A stretch of 64,000 bases of DNA from Thermoplasmatales archaeon BRNA1. GTDB lineage: Archaea > Thermoplasmatota > Thermoplasmata > Methanomassiliicoccales > Methanomethylophilaceae. The DNA is taken from assembly GCA_000350305.1 (NCBI GenBank), contig CP002916.1, forward strand, positions 372,001-436,000, in the 5' to 3' direction. The position numbers were made by a program, and so were the translations under genes. Positions 51,629-61,366 of the stretch are shown piece by piece. The notes beneath the pieces were generated by a model. That model did no database searches, was not told the origin of the DNA, and saw only the letters and a list, made by a program, of their open reading frames with translations. Numbering within the stretch: position 1 is the stretch's first letter; each line of letters opens with the position of its first letter.

Positions 51629-52855
51629 TCAGACGTACCTGGGGGGCCACATGCCGACCAGTCTCGCGCCCTCGCGCTCTGGATCCATGGTGAAGACCTC
51701 CAGGCCCGGCACCGTCATCCTGACGACAGGGACACCTGTCTCCGGACGGGTCAGGTCGTTGCAGACGACCATGTCGAATCCGGCATCCATGAGGTGCTGA
51801 AGGACGACCTCTATATCGTCCAGGACGTAGTCTGTGGCGAGATTGGGCATATCCTCGAGCAGTTTCGACTTGTTGCTCTTCCTGTACCACAGAGGGTTCT
51901 GTTTCTTCACACCCTCGTAACCGAGCTCGAGGTTCTTCTTCACGAGCTGGGCGTTGATCTTGGTCCCGTCCTTGTGGGTCGCCCTGCTCTGAGCGACCTC
52001 AGTAAGTGCACGGATGCAGGCGATCTGGGGATCGAGGTGGGTCCCCACACCGATGGTGAGCATCTCGGGATCCTTCGTCTCGACATCGTCCGCGGCGGCA
52101 CCGATGGTGGTTATCCCGATGTCGGTGGTGATATCCTTGAGGTGGACCTCCACCCCCGCATCGCGGAACTTCTTCAGGAGCTTCCCCGGGACGGAGTTCT
52201 CGTCTCCGATGATGACGTCGGCGTTGGCGGTCTCGTTGTATTCGGCGATGGACCACGCATCCCTTTCGATATCCTCGAGAAGTGCGTGAAGGATGGCCTC
52301 TTCCATGGTGTTCCCAGCGGCGATACCGTTGGTGTGGGACCTGAACAGCTGGAAGTCCTCGTCGGGTTTGTAAACGTGGTAAACGGCACAGGCGGGTACC
52401 CAGACCGGGCATCCCCTGAACATCTCGTACCCTTCGCACCATGCGATTTGCTGTCCCATCCATGCACCGCGGTGGGGCATGGGGAGGATGAGGCTCTCGG
52501 GATTCACCGTCAGTCCGATGTCCGACGCCTGCTCATAGGTCCCGTAGGCGATCTCATCGTCCTCGCGGGGCTCGGCGGCATACCTCTCCATGGCCTCCAT
52601 GATGCCGGAGGCCTCGGCCTGCTCCGGGGTGGGGCCCTTGCCGTTGTAGAAGTGGTTCTTCTCCCCCTCGCGGGTGGCGGGCCTGTCGACGGAGAACACA
52701 GGGATGCCTAAGCGGTCGAGACCGGTGATATCCCTGGGCTTCTCCATTCCGGCCCTCTCCATGAGGGGCCTGATCCGTGCCAGGGTCTCTCCGGTGGGCA
52801 TCACCCTGATTCCGGTCTCCTTCGAGACCTTCGGGCAGCGGTTCAGTTCTAACAT
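51629..52855 (-). CDS. ycaO: YcaO-family protein, McrA-glycine thioamidation (methanogenesis marker 1)
   Basis: A 408-residue YcaO ATP-dependent cyclodehydratase/thioamidase. In methanogens this family, with TfuA, converts an McrA glycine backbone amide to thioglycine. Visible blocks are AEASGIMEAMERYAAEP, NGIAAGNTMEEAILHALLEDIERDA and DPQIACIRALTEVAQSR, holding the Glu residues that bind Mg-ATP, and a Pro-rich end GMWPPRYV. It is convergent with mcrA across 136 bp. No tfuA gene is beside it. Confidence 0.93.
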   Translation of the reverse strand: MLELNRCPKVSKETGIRVMPTGETLARIRPLMERAGMEKPRDITGLDRLGIPVFSVDRPATREGEKNHFYNGKGPTPEQAEASGIMEAMERYAAEPREDDEIAYGTYEQASDIGLTVNPESLILPMPHRGAWMGQQIAWCEGYEMFRGCPVWVPACAVYHVYKPDEDFQLFRSHTNGIAAGNTMEEAILHALLEDIERDAWSIAEYNETANADVIIGDENSVPGKLLKKFRDAGVEVHLKDITTDIGITTIGAAADDVETKDPEMLTIGVGTHLDPQIACIRALTEVAQSRATHKDGTKINAQLVKKNLELGYEGVKKQNPLWYRKSNKSKLLEDMPNLATDYVLDDIEVVLQHLMDAGFDMVVCNDLTRPETGVPVVRMTVPGLEVFTMDPEREGARLVGMWPPRYV

Positions 52856-52903
52856 AAACTATCGTTATGTCCGAGGACATAATAAGACTTGCTGGTGTCT
52901 GGG

Positions 52904-53563
52904 TCATTTCAGGAGACGGTCGAACGCACCGCCCAGATATTTTCTGTAGAACCCGATGACGAATCCCAGGGCGATAGCCGCGAAGATGGTGCCTTCCCTC
53001 ACGCCGCGGAGAGTCCCGAGGGTGGAGACTGCGAGTATCGCACCCAGCGTTACCATGGTGACGTCGTTGATGACCTTCATTTTCGGGAAGGGGATGTGAT
53101 ACTTCGAGACCACGGCCATGACGAATCCCTCCCCCGGAGCCACCAATGTGTCTGCGCGGACCTCCATGAAAACCCCGAAAGCCAGGATGACGGCCGACAG
53201 GATGCACCAGAACCACTGTGCGGCATATGTCTGGGGGTCCACGAAGGATAGCAGTTCAACCCAAATGTCCACGAAGATCCCGAGGATGAAAGCGACCGCC
53301 AGCTGGAGGACCTGGAAGATCCGGAAATCCTTCCTTAGGATGAGGGCCTCCAGGACGATCAGTATCGCGTTGACGATGATGGTCCATGCCCCGATGGTCA
53401 GCCAGGAATAGCTCAGAACCGCAGGTATGCAGGAGATCGGGGTGGTGCCAAGCTCCGCCAACTTGGACATTGCGATTCCGCATGCCATGAAGAAGAGGGC
53501 TATTACGAGCAGGCAGTAGCGCTTCGCAAGCTGCCTCCCCGTGTACTCGTAACCATCTTCCAT
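52904..53563 (-). CDS. YczE/YitT-type integral membrane protein
   Basis: A 219-residue membrane protein with about five or six TM helices, starting with YCLLVIALFFMACGIAMSKLAELGTTPISCIPAVLSY-type sequence split by short loops. The GTTPIS and VAPGEGFVMAVV turns are typical of the DUF161/DUF6198 membrane family. Substrate and role are unknown. It lies 48 bp upstream of ycaO on the same strand; co-transcription is possible. Confidence 0.8.
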   Translation of the reverse strand: MEDGYEYTGRQLAKRYCLLVIALFFMACGIAMSKLAELGTTPISCIPAVLSYSWLTIGAWTIIVNAILIVLEALILRKDFRIFQVLQLAVAFILGIFVDIWVELLSFVDPQTYAAQWFWCILSAVILAFGVFMEVRADTLVAPGEGFVMAVVSKYHIPFPKMKVINDVTMVTLGAILAVSTLGTLRGVREGTIFAAIALGFVIGFYRKYLGGAFDRLLK

Positions 53564-53626
53564 GGTGCTCGGAAAAGTGACGAAGTATTTGTTCTTTCAG
53601 TGTCCCGACGGCACGATATTTCATAT

Positions 53627-53643
53627 ATCTGGCACTTGTAAAA
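53627..53643 (+). repeat. Dispersed word, extended 17-mer copy beside a terminator
   Basis: ATCTGGCACTTGTAAAA, identical over 17 bases to the reverse complement of 14458-14474. It overlaps the T-tract (minus strand) of the terminator at 53649-53664. Confidence 0.55.
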
Positions 53644-53648
53644 AGGAA

Positions 53649-53664
53649 GGGGGACGGATCCCCC
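53649..53664 (-). terminator. Terminator of the 53676-54314 gene
   Basis: GGGGGA (53649-53654), CGGA loop, TCCCCC (53659-53664). On the minus strand it is followed by CTTCCTTTTTAC. Confidence 0.65.
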
Positions 53665-53675
53665 GGTGGAGGGTT

Positions 53676-54314
53676 TCAGTAAGGGTGTCCGGGATGCTCT
53701 CCGGGAGGGAGCGGCACGTAGACGAAGTCCGGGTCCTCGGGGCACTCGTTGAACGCGATGAGGACGGACGCCAGCTTCGGGTCGTCCTTGTAATCGTAGT
53801 ATGTCCTCATCAGCAGGTCGACGGTGGGTGCGGGGCTGCACGAGATGACGTCCTTGCATCCGTTGGAGGGGTTCAGCTCCGGGAAGCTGACAGGGGGCAT
53901 GACGAACTTCTCCCCGCCGGACGCGCTGATGTCGGGGAACATGACGAAAGCATCGGAAAGCCAGACGACGTCGTCCCTCTTGAGGTACTGGTCCGCGGTG
54001 AAGGGGAAGACCTCCACTCCCAGGACCTTCCCGTCGGTGGAATGGAGCTCCACGGTGGGTTCCGGCGGGGGCCTGAACCTGGGGTCCTTAATGATCGCGA
54101 TGATGTGCTCGTGCTCGAGGGCCTGGGAGAATCCCTGGTTGTCGACACCGACGTTGCCGCCGATGGCCTTCACCTTGTCCTCCTCCGCCTTCATCCTTCT
54201 GAGCACTTCCACGTCCAGATAGAATGCGTGGACGACTCCCCTGAGTCCTTTCACGATCTCCAGGGGCTTGGCCGGTCCGTCCGCGCCGACTTTCCCGTTG
54301 TTGTTCTCGGCCAT
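53676..54314 (-). CDS. Conserved hypothetical protein
   Basis: A 212-residue soluble protein with no signal peptide or membrane helix. Features are a proline-rich central segment (KDPRFRPPPEPTVELHS), VVWLSDAFVMFPD, two nearby cysteines (NGCKDVISCSPAP) and a proline-rich C-terminus. I recognise no family. It is in tandem with the DNA-binding/DUF2111 gene (48 bp) and near the MCR maturation genes, so a link to methanogenesis is possible but only by position. Confidence 0.75.
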   Translation of the reverse strand: MAENNNGKVGADGPAKPLEIVKGLRGVVHAFYLDVEVLRRMKAEEDKVKAIGGNVGVDNQGFSQALEHEHIIAIIKDPRFRPPPEPTVELHSTDGKVLGVEVFPFTADQYLKRDDVVWLSDAFVMFPDISASGGEKFVMPPVSFPELNPSNGCKDVISCSPAPTVDLLMRTYYDYKDDPKLASVLIAFNECPEDPDFVYVPLPPGEHPGHPY

Positions 54315-54362
54315 GTTCTCACTATGTCCTTTCCTAATCCTATCCCCTATAAATACCCGTCC

Positions 54363-55328
54363 TCAGAGCTCGTCGTCTTCGTGGAGGCGGATGGGATTGT
54401 TGATTCCGGCCATGGTCCTGATGTCCACGACGCCGATGGCGGCGATGACGCTGTTGTTCATCTCCAGCGGCGTCACGATGACCCTGATGCCCTTGTAGGG
54501 TCCGGAGGTCGCGATACGTCTGATGGTGGTCCCCACCTTGAGGACCTCCTCCAAGACAGCTCCGGTGTATGCGTTGTCGATGACCTTGCCGTCCTCGATC
54601 CTGATTCCGAGGTTGTCCCTGCTCTTGGCGCAAACGGGGAGCCCTCCGACCAGGTCGTGTACCATGAAAGCCAGGGCGATGAGCTCGTTGGTGCTCGACA
54701 TGGAGGAGATGACCTCCCCTCCGTTCTGCTTGATGTTGAGTCCGCCGATGAGCTCCAGTCCGGCGGTGACCGCTCCCTCCTCCGCCTGTTCGGGGGTGTC
54801 GGCGGTACCGATGATGATGACGTCCTCGTTGTTCAGGGAGAACGCGTTCCTGATGGCCTTCTCAGCCTTGGCGGACACGGGATACTCGTTGCCGGGGAAC
54901 ATCAGCATGCCATTGGAGCAGATCAGGGTGGTCGCCCCGGTGGCACCGGACTTGATCGCGCTGTCCCTCTCCTCGCACCCGTACTTCACGCGGAAGGCGG
55001 CGCGGGGGACCTGGACGGCGCAGTTGTAATGCCCGATGGTGAGGGAATCGTCATAATAGGGCGAGATGTTCATAGATGCGGCCGACCATACCTTCTTTCC
55101 TTCGGGGGTGAGGGTGACACCGTTCTTCTTGACGGAGATAAGGTTGCTCTCCTGAAGAAGTGCCAGGATGGTCCTTGTGCTACCTTCTCCTACACCGAGT
55201 AGTACGGCGAGTTTCTTCCTCCCGATAGGCGCCTCGTGGGTGAGGCAGTAGAGTGCCTTCCAGACGTGGTAAGGTTTGAACTTCGGTATGGGTCCGCCCA
55301 TGCGCGGACGGCCGTCTGCGATTCCCAT
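54363..55328 (-). CDS. Winged-helix (DUF4443-like) fused to DUF2111, putative regulator
   Basis: A 321-residue protein. Residues about 15-80 form a winged-helix-like module (HVWKALYCLTHEAPIGRKK, LLGVGEGSTRTILALLQ). A middle region has GATGATTLICSNG and EDVIIIGTADTPEQ. The last 100 or so residues (TNELIALAFMVHDLVGGLP, TIRRIATSGPYKG) match DUF2111, a small methanogen-specific domain usually found alone. On the minus strand TTTAATATT is about 25 nt before the ATG (leaderless), and an inverted repeat lies over the start. It is divergent from atwA, suggesting control of the MCR activation operon. Confidence 0.75.
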   Translation of the reverse strand: MGIADGRPRMGGPIPKFKPYHVWKALYCLTHEAPIGRKKLAVLLGVGEGSTRTILALLQESNLISVKKNGVTLTPEGKKVWSAASMNISPYYDDSLTIGHYNCAVQVPRAAFRVKYGCEERDSAIKSGATGATTLICSNGMLMFPGNEYPVSAKAEKAIRNAFSLNNEDVIIIGTADTPEQAEEGAVTAGLELIGGLNIKQNGGEVISSMSSTNELIALAFMVHDLVGGLPVCAKSRDNLGIRIEDGKVIDNAYTGAVLEEVLKVGTTIRRIATSGPYKGIRVIVTPLEMNNSVIAAIGVVDIRTMAGINNPIRLHEDDEL

Positions 55329-55485
55329 AGGTTGGATATATCATTCATCCAATATTAAATGTGCGACAATCTTGGAAGGTGCCAGACAATCACTTTCAGT
55401 CAAATGCGTGTGCATGGTGCGTCCGGGGCTCTCACGCGCCCGCGCACACAACCTATTATAAGAGGCCCGAGCGATACCCGCCACC
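55329..55485. promoter_or_regulatory. Divergent promoters of the DUF2111 regulator and atwA
   Basis: TTGGAT (55332-55337) and ATCCAA (55347-55352) form a 6-bp inverted repeat spaced 9 bp, between the minus-strand TATA and the regulator's ATG. A dispersed-word copy is at 55379-55386. The plus-strand TATA CTATTATAAG (about 55451-55460) is 25-30 nt before ATG 55486, so atwA is nearly leaderless. Confidence 0.55.
55379..55386 (-). repeat. Dispersed TCTGGCAC word, intergenic copy
   Basis: Exact octamer on the minus strand in the divergent regulator/atwA spacer. Confidence 0.5.
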
Positions 55486-57126
55486 ATGTCAAGATCGGTA
55501 GAACTCATCACCATCGACAACGTATCCAAGGTCTTCGACGGCAACGTGGTTCTAAAGGACTTCAGCACCACCATCAAAACCGGCGAGATCATCGGACTCA
55601 TAGGACGTTCCGGCTCCGGAAAATCAGTCCTCCTCCACATGCTCAGGGGGAATGCTGACTACAAGCCAGACAAGGGACGCGTCATCTACCACGTGAACCG
55701 CTGCTGCAGCTGCGGAAACCTCGATGTCCCCATCGAGGGCCAGCCCTGCACCAAGTGCGGCGGCGACACCCAGGTCCAGAATATCGACTACTGGGCCCTC
55801 GGACAGCACGATCCCGTCCGCGAGGAGGTCCGTGACCGCATCGCCATCATGCTCCAGAGGACCTTCGCCCTCTTCGGTGACAACTCCGTCATCGAGAACG
55901 TCATGGAGGCACTTCCCGACAATACCCCGAAGAAGATCGAGGCCGCGTTCAGTCTCCTCGAGTTCGTCAACATGACCCACCGCACCATGCACATCGCCCG
56001 CGACCTCTCCGGAGGGGAGAAGCAGAGGGTCGTCATGGCGAGGCAGCTGGCGAAGAACCCCCTGTTCTTCCTGGCCGACGAACCTACCGGGACCCTGGAC
56101 CCCTACACCGCCGAGATCATCCACACCAAGCTGGTCAAGTACGTCAAGGAGCACAACATCTGCATGATATTCGCCAGCCACTGGCCGGAGGCCATCGAGT
56201 CCATGGCAGACAGGGCCTATTGGCTCGACGGAGGGGAGGTCAAGATGGAGGGCTCCCCCAAGGAGATCGCCCAGAAGTTCATGGAGGGCTACCACTTCGA
56301 GAAGGCCGAGAGGAACGTCGACGTCGGACAGCCCATGATCAGGCTCACCGACGCCGAGAAGCACTTCTTCTCTGTCGTCAGGGGAGTCGTCAAGGCCGTC
56401 GACGGAGTCACCTTCGACATCGGCGAGAGGGAGGTCTTCGCCATCATCGGTCTCTCCGGAGCCGGGAAGACCACGGTCTCAAGGATGATCGCGGGACTCT
56501 CGTCCGCCACCGAGGGCAAGGTCGAGGTCCGCATCGGAGACGATTGGGTCGACATGGGGAAGGAGGGAGTCGAGGGACGCGGACGCGCCACCCCCTACAT
56601 CGGAATCCTCCACCAGGAGTACACGCTGTACCCCTTCGACACCGTCCTCGAGAACCTCACCACCTGCATTGGCGTGAACATGCCCGCCGAGCTGGCCAGG
56701 ATGAAGGCGATCCAGGTCCTCATGAGCGTCGGATTCGACAAGAAGGAGGTCAACAGAATCCTCGAGGCATACCCCGACACTCTGTCGGTGGGAGAGTGCC
56801 AGAGGATCGCATTCGCACAGGTTCTGATCAAGGAGCCCAGGCTGGTCATACTCGACGAGCCCACCGGGACCATGGACCCCATCACCAAGGCGATCGTCGC
56901 CAAGTCCGTCCTCCGCGCCAGGGACACCCTCGGGGAGACCTTCGTGGTCGTCTCACACGACATGGACTTCATCCTCAACTGCTGCGACCGCTCCGTCTAC
57001 ATGAAGGGCGGGAAGGTCATCGCCCAGGGACTCCCGGCGGACATCATCAAGCAGTTCGACTTCGAGGGCAACGACGACGAGGACTCCATGCGCGCCAAGG
57101 AAGAGGCGGCAGCAGCGAAGAAGTGA
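55486..57126 (+). CDS. atwA: MCR activation component A2 (tandem ABC-type ATPase)
   Basis: A 546-residue soluble protein with two ABC nucleotide-binding domains and no membrane part; it provides ATP-driven activation of MCR (Ni reduction). Domain 1 has Walker [11 protein letters not shown], signature LSGGEKQR and Walker [13 protein letters not shown]. Domain 2 has Walker [11 protein letters not shown], signature LSVGECQR and [11 protein letters not shown]. Domain 1 holds a metal-binding-type insertion CCSCGNL/CTKCGG, a hallmark of A2. It is the first gene of an eight-gene methanogenesis-marker operon. Confidence 0.95.
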   Translation: MSRSVELITIDNVSKVFDGNVVLKDFSTTIKTGEIIGLIGRSGSGKSVLLHMLRGNADYKPDKGRVIYHVNRCCSCGNLDVPIEGQPCTKCGGDTQVQNIDYWALGQHDPVREEVRDRIAIMLQRTFALFGDNSVIENVMEALPDNTPKKIEAAFSLLEFVNMTHRTMHIARDLSGGEKQRVVMARQLAKNPLFFLADEPTGTLDPYTAEIIHTKLVKYVKEHNICMIFASHWPEAIESMADRAYWLDGGEVKMEGSPKEIAQKFMEGYHFEKAERNVDVGQPMIRLTDAEKHFFSVVRGVVKAVDGVTFDIGEREVFAIIGLSGAGKTTVSRMIAGLSSATEGKVEVRIGDDWVDMGKEGVEGRGRATPYIGILHQEYTLYPFDTVLENLTTCIGVNMPAELARMKAIQVLMSVGFDKKEVNRILEAYPDTLSVGECQRIAFAQVLIKEPRLVILDEPTGTMDPITKAIVAKSVLRARDTLGETFVVVSHDMDFILNCCDRSVYMKGGKVIAQGLPADIIKQFDFEGNDDEDSMRAKEEAAAAKK

Positions 57127-57138
57127 ATGTGATAACCT

Positions 57139-57759
57139 ATGAAGCAGCAGATTGGAAGGCATCTGAGCTTCGTGGAGTGCAGGGACGCCCAGGGACTGGG
57201 CGTCGGCGGCGGTCTTGCGCAGCGCGCCACCATCTCCGAGAGCGGGAGGGACGTGTGCGTCATCGCCATGGGCCCCGGACGCAGGCACATCACCAAGCCG
57301 GTATGCGAGATCACGTACGCCCTGCGCGAGGACGGCATCGATGCGTCCGTTCTCGTCGTCAACGCCGGATCCGGCGTCCCCACCGACGCCCCCGACGTGA
57401 CCACGGGCACAAGGTTCGGTCTCGATCCCATCGAGGTCGAACGCATCAGACAGTACAAGGTCATCCTCATCCACCTCGGCAACGTGAGGAACCACATCAT
57501 CTACAAGGCGAGGCTCATCCTCAGGAACGTGGACCTGCCCGCGGTCGTGGTATCCCAGTGCCCCGTGGACTTCGAGGACTTCGCCGCCATCGGCGTGAAG
57601 ACCCGCGACGTCATGCCCGCGCCGGAGGACATCGGGACCAAGGGTACGATCATGGAGATTGTCACGGGCGTCGTCAGGGGGGTCACCTGTCCCCAGGAGA
57701 AGCTCGACGAGATCGCGTCCAAGCTCCAGAAGCTCCTTCCGAAGGAGGGCGGCGCATGA
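57139..57759 (+). CDS. mcrC: McrC, MCR activation complex protein
   Basis: A 206-residue McrC, a subunit of the ATP-dependent MCR activation complex (component A3a). The diagnostic run is [27 protein letters not shown] split by [15 protein letters not shown], then [12 protein letters not shown]. It lies 12 bp after atwA and overlaps mmp3 (ATGA). In many methanogens mcrC sits inside the mcr operon; here it is in the activation cluster, leaving mcrBDGA. Confidence 0.94.
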   Translation: MKQQIGRHLSFVECRDAQGLGVGGGLAQRATISESGRDVCVIAMGPGRRHITKPVCEITYALREDGIDASVLVVNAGSGVPTDAPDVTTGTRFGLDPIEVERIRQYKVILIHLGNVRNHIIYKARLILRNVDLPAVVVSQCPVDFEDFAAIGVKTRDVMPAPEDIGTKGTIMEIVTGVVRGVTCPQEKLDEIASKLQKLLPKEGGA

Positions 57760-59270
57760 AGGTCACCGTCAACGGGAAGGAGAAGACCCTCAAGGAGGGT
57801 GCCACCCTCAAGGACGCGCTCGCCGGCGAGCACTACATCGACGGCACCGCGGTCTCGATCCATCTCTCCACCGAGAAGGTCACCCAGGTCTCCAACGACT
57901 TCGAAATCGTGACCTCCAGGGGGATCATGGTCCTGCACCTGGCGGACACCGATGACGCGAAGGTGTTCCGCTCCAACATCGGGAAGATCAAAGGCATCAA
58001 CACCCGCTGGGTGACCAGCGACATCGTCGCCTTCGGTTCCTTCCCCACCGACCTCCCCAAGGGAGACGCCGCCGGCGTATACCGCCGCTTCGACGCCTTC
58101 TTCTCCCTCGGAGGGAACGACAACGCCACCACATACATTATGGTGGCCCGCGACAACATGACCCGTTCCAACGGCGCCGGCGGGAACAAGATCGGGAGGA
58201 TTACCGTCGGAAGGCACCTGCTGTCCGCCATAAGGGAGGGGGACACCGTCGACGATATCCGCCCCGTGGTCTCCGAGACCAGCAGGGAGAACGTCGTCGT
58301 CACCGAGGACCTCTCGTTCAGGATGGAGGAGGGCTACACCGTCAACTCCAACGTCCTAATCAAGCTGGACCACGACTCCCCGGTGTCCGCGGAGCAGATC
58401 CTCGTGGTCGGTTCCAAGGGCTACCTGAACGTCTCCGAGGACACCGGCACCTTCATGGGATGCCGCGACGACCTTGACGTGGACATGGTGGACGAGGAGA
58501 CCGCCGTCAGGGACGTCGGATGCGTCATGGTTAGGTCCCAGGGGGCGGGGCACGGCCACATCATGATCTACAGGGAGAGGAGGCAGCTCGCTCCCGGCGT
58601 CAACTTCGCCGGAAAGGTGGAGAGGGGAATGGCCCTAGTCTCCCACGCCAAGGCGGGGGAGAAGGTCGCCATCATCACCGATCCCCCCAGGGCCCTGGCC
58701 GTCGGAATGACCCAGAAGGCCGGGGCGGAGTTCCTGGCCCGGTTCGGCATCAGGCAGGTCAGGACCGGGGACGAGAGCGACGACGCAATCATCGTCGACC
58801 AGACCCCCGAGCACACCATGAACGCCCTGTCGTCCGGACAGGCGGAGACCTTCGGGGTCCCGAAGGACCAGATCAAGAGGATCGAGATCACCGTCACCGA
58901 CGACTGCACCGTCCACTACTTCAAGAAGGTCACCGGACTCAGCCACAAGCCCATAGGCCAGCTGAAGACACAGTTCTCGTTCCCGGGAACCCCCATGGTC
59001 ACCTTCTTCGGCGACGAGGCTAGGTCCCAGGACCTGTACCCCCAGGACGAGCTGTTCAAGACCTGCAAGAAGGGTGACATCGGCGTCACCAACCAGTCCC
59101 GTCCGCACCACGGTCTGATCGGTATTAGGCTGTCCAACAACAAGCAGTACGGACCCACCGGGGAGGAGAACTACGGTACGAACATGGTCGGGAAGTTCCT
59201 CGACAAGCTCGACGGCCTGGACTCCCTGGACGACAACGAGATCATCTACATCACGGAGGAGAAACTATGA
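57756..59270 (+). CDS. mmp3: Methanogenesis marker protein 3 (Mmp3)
   Basis: A 504-residue UPF0288 protein specific to methanogens and found with the MCR activation complex. The N-terminus is a ubiquitin-like fold ([22 protein letters not shown]). Later blocks include RTNGAGGN-like [34 protein letters not shown] and a C-terminal cyclophilin-like region ([34 protein letters not shown]). ATG 57756 overlaps the mcrC stop, and its end overlaps mmp6. Confidence 0.93.
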   Translation: MKVTVNGKEKTLKEGATLKDALAGEHYIDGTAVSIHLSTEKVTQVSNDFEIVTSRGIMVLHLADTDDAKVFRSNIGKIKGINTRWVTSDIVAFGSFPTDLPKGDAAGVYRRFDAFFSLGGNDNATTYIMVARDNMTRSNGAGGNKIGRITVGRHLLSAIREGDTVDDIRPVVSETSRENVVVTEDLSFRMEEGYTVNSNVLIKLDHDSPVSAEQILVVGSKGYLNVSEDTGTFMGCRDDLDVDMVDEETAVRDVGCVMVRSQGAGHGHIMIYRERRQLAPGVNFAGKVERGMALVSHAKAGEKVAIITDPPRALAVGMTQKAGAEFLARFGIRQVRTGDESDDAIIVDQTPEHTMNALSSGQAETFGVPKDQIKRIEITVTDDCTVHYFKKVTGLSHKPIGQLKTQFSFPGTPMVTFFGDEARSQDLYPQDELFKTCKKGDIGVTNQSRPHHGLIGIRLSNNKQYGPTGEENYGTNMVGKFLDKLDGLDSLDDNEIIYITEEKL

Positions 59271-59692
59271 GCACCGCAAGGGAGACCAGGCTTCTCATGA
59301 TATCGCCCGACTCCAACATCACGCCGGACGTGCTGGCACGTGCGGTCCATACCATGGCCGAGAACCTCAGCGTCAAGGAGACCTGCTACGGCTGCCTCGT
59401 GGAGGCGGACGCCGAGGTCATGAAGACCATCATCTCCAAGGTCAGGGCGGACTACCGCAACGAGGTCTTCACCAAGCGCAGGGGATACCCCGCCGGGGAC
59501 CCCCGCAGGTGCCGCGCACAGCACGGAACCAGGCCGGGATTCGCACAGCTAGAGGCAGAATGGGAGTGCCTCCCCCTGATCCAGCACGCGCTTGACGATA
59601 TCGACGCGGGCAACACCTCCTACAGCGAGACCGTCCGCAAGAAACCCCTTCCCGTATCCGAACTCAAGAAAATTTGCGAGGAATTCCAATGA
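59267..59692 (+). CDS. mmp6: Methanogenesis marker protein 6 (Mmp6)
   Basis: A 141-residue methanogen-specific protein, with VKETCYGCLVEADAEVM near residue 40 and the arginine-rich RRGYPAGDPRRCRAQHGTRPGF. Its role in MCR activation is inferred from the conserved cluster. It overlaps mmp3 and mmp5 by ATGA junctions. Confidence 0.9.
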   Translation: MSTARETRLLMISPDSNITPDVLARAVHTMAENLSVKETCYGCLVEADAEVMKTIISKVRADYRNEVFTKRRGYPAGDPRRCRAQHGTRPGFAQLEAEWECLPLIQHALDDIDAGNTSYSETVRKKPLPVSELKKICEEFQ

Positions 59693-60138
59693 AGGTCTTC
59701 ATAGATCCACCGAACAGCATGATCCTGTTCGACCTGGTCGAGAGGTTCGGCCACGAGCCCCTGAGCTCCATGGCCGTCATCCAGGAGAAGGTAGACAACA
59801 TCGAGGTCGACATGCCCCCCATGAACGTCACCCTGGAGGATGTCATCAAAGGGCTCAAGTACGCAGGAATCGAGGTCCCCTCCGGAATCCGCGGGCGTCT
59901 CGCCCTGTGGGGACCGATGATTGATGCCGCCGACGCGGCCATCGTCATCGAGAACCCCCCGTTCAGCTTCGGATGCGTGGGATGCGACAGGTCCAACGAG
60001 CTCACCAAGTACCTCCTGCAGCGCAGGGGGATCCCGATGCTCACCGTCGCCTACCCCAACGACGCGGAGGGCGCGAAGAGCATGGTCGGACAGATCAAGG
60101 AGTTCCTCGACAACCTCGGAAAGGGGGCGAAGGCATGA
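59689..60138 (+). CDS. mmp5: Methanogenesis marker protein 5 (Mmp5)
   Basis: A 149-residue methanogen-specific protein. Features are [22 protein letters not shown], the Cys-containing [21 protein letters not shown] and [11 protein letters not shown]. The CVGC pair could bind a cluster. ATG 59689 overlaps the mmp6 stop, and the end overlaps mmp15. The molecular role is not known. Confidence 0.9.
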   Translation: MKVFIDPPNSMILFDLVERFGHEPLSSMAVIQEKVDNIEVDMPPMNVTLEDVIKGLKYAGIEVPSGIRGRLALWGPMIDAADAAIVIENPPFSFGCVGCDRSNELTKYLLQRRGIPMLTVAYPNDAEGAKSMVGQIKEFLDNLGKGAKA

Positions 60139-61364
60139 CCATCAGGATCGCACAGCTGTCCTGCGGTACCGAGTACAGCGGCATCCAGTTCGAGATCGAG
60201 TCCGCCGCCCGCGCGGTCGGCGCCAAGATCGTCTACCCTGACGTCTCCTACGACCAGGTCCAGGAGGCCCTCGACAGGTTCGGATTCCGTCCCAAGTCCC
60301 AGCAGCTCCAGCTCATGATCGCCAGGGCGGTCTCCCTGGCCGACGAGAAGTACGATGCGGACGCCGTCTTCATCACCACCTGCTTCCGCTGCGCCGAGGC
60401 CGCACTCGTCAGGAACGAGCTCAGGAGGTTCATCCAGGAGCACACCAGGCTCCCGGTCGTCACATACTCCTTCACCGAGAGGCTGAAGGCATCCCAGCTC
60501 CTGACCAGGATGGAGGCCCTCGTCACCATCGTCACCAGGAAGGAGCTCCTCGCGAGGGAGAGGCAGACCGGACTCACCGCCGGTCTCGACTCCGGATCCT
60601 CCACCACCAAGGCCGTCGTCATGCAGGACAACAAGATCATCGGAAAGTCCTGGACGGCTTCGGGAGATGTCGTGCAGTCCGCCACCCAGGTCCTCGAGGA
60701 GGCCATGAAACAGGCGGGGGTCGAGCTCAAGGACATCGAGGCCATCGGAACCACCGGATACGGAAGGTTCACCCTCGGCAAGCACTTCAACGCCAAGCTG
60801 GTCCAGGAGGAGCTCACCGTCAACTCCAAGGGAGCGGTGTGGCTCGCCGACCGCCAGAGGGGGGAGGCCACCATCATCGATATCGGCGGAATGGACAACA
60901 AGGCCATCACCGTCCGCGACGGTGTCCCGGACAACTTCACCATGGGAGGGATCTGCGCCGGAGCGTCCGGAAGGTTCCTGGAGATGACCGCCAGGCGTCT
61001 CAAGGTGGAGATCGGGGAACTGGGCGACTACGCCGTGAGGGGAGACTGGAGGAACGCCAAGATGAACTCCTACTGTTCCGTCTTCGGTATCCAGGACCTC
61101 GTCACCAACCTCGGAGCCGGAAAGGTCTTCGAGGACGTCGCCGCTGCGGCCTGCCGTTCCGTCGCCGAGCAGGTCTACGAGCAGCAGCTGCAGGAGATCG
61201 ACGTAAGGCACCCGATCATCCAGGTCGGCGGTACGTCCCTGAACAAGGGACTGGTCAAGGCCGTCGGAGAGGTACTCGGAGAGGAGCCGATCGTCCCGAA
61301 GGACTCCCAATACATCGGAGCCGTCGGAGGCGCCCTGCTCAGCTCCGGATTCCTGGGAGACTGA
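60135..61364 (+). CDS. mmp15: Methanogenesis marker protein 15 (ASKHA ATPase, BadF/HgdC type)
   Basis: A 409-residue protein. The N-terminal 150 residues contain [12 protein letters not shown]. The C-terminal two thirds are an acetate/sugar-kinase-like ATPase of the 2-hydroxyacyl-CoA-dehydratase activator family: phosphate 1 loop [13 protein letters not shown], cluster-type Cys in [15 protein letters not shown] and NSYCSVFG, and adenosine motif [13 protein letters not shown]. Relatives use ATP to drive low-potential electron transfer, the task needed to reduce Ni in MCR. Confidence 0.92.
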   Translation: MTIRIAQLSCGTEYSGIQFEIESAARAVGAKIVYPDVSYDQVQEALDRFGFRPKSQQLQLMIARAVSLADEKYDADAVFITTCFRCAEAALVRNELRRFIQEHTRLPVVTYSFTERLKASQLLTRMEALVTIVTRKELLARERQTGLTAGLDSGSSTTKAVVMQDNKIIGKSWTASGDVVQSATQVLEEAMKQAGVELKDIEAIGTTGYGRFTLGKHFNAKLVQEELTVNSKGAVWLADRQRGEATIIDIGGMDNKAITVRDGVPDNFTMGGICAGASGRFLEMTARRLKVEIGELGDYAVRGDWRNAKMNSYCSVFGIQDLVTNLGAGKVFEDVAAAACRSVAEQVYEQQLQEIDVRHPIIQVGGTSLNKGLVKAVGEVLGEEPIVPKDSQYIGAVGGALLSSGFLGD

Positions 61365-61366
61365 AG

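Noticed and set aside
56220-57755. Arg/His-rich open frame leading into mmp3
   Set aside because: It is an alternate frame of atwA and mcrC. The real mmp3 start is ATG 57756, where family similarity begins and which overlaps the mcrC stop.
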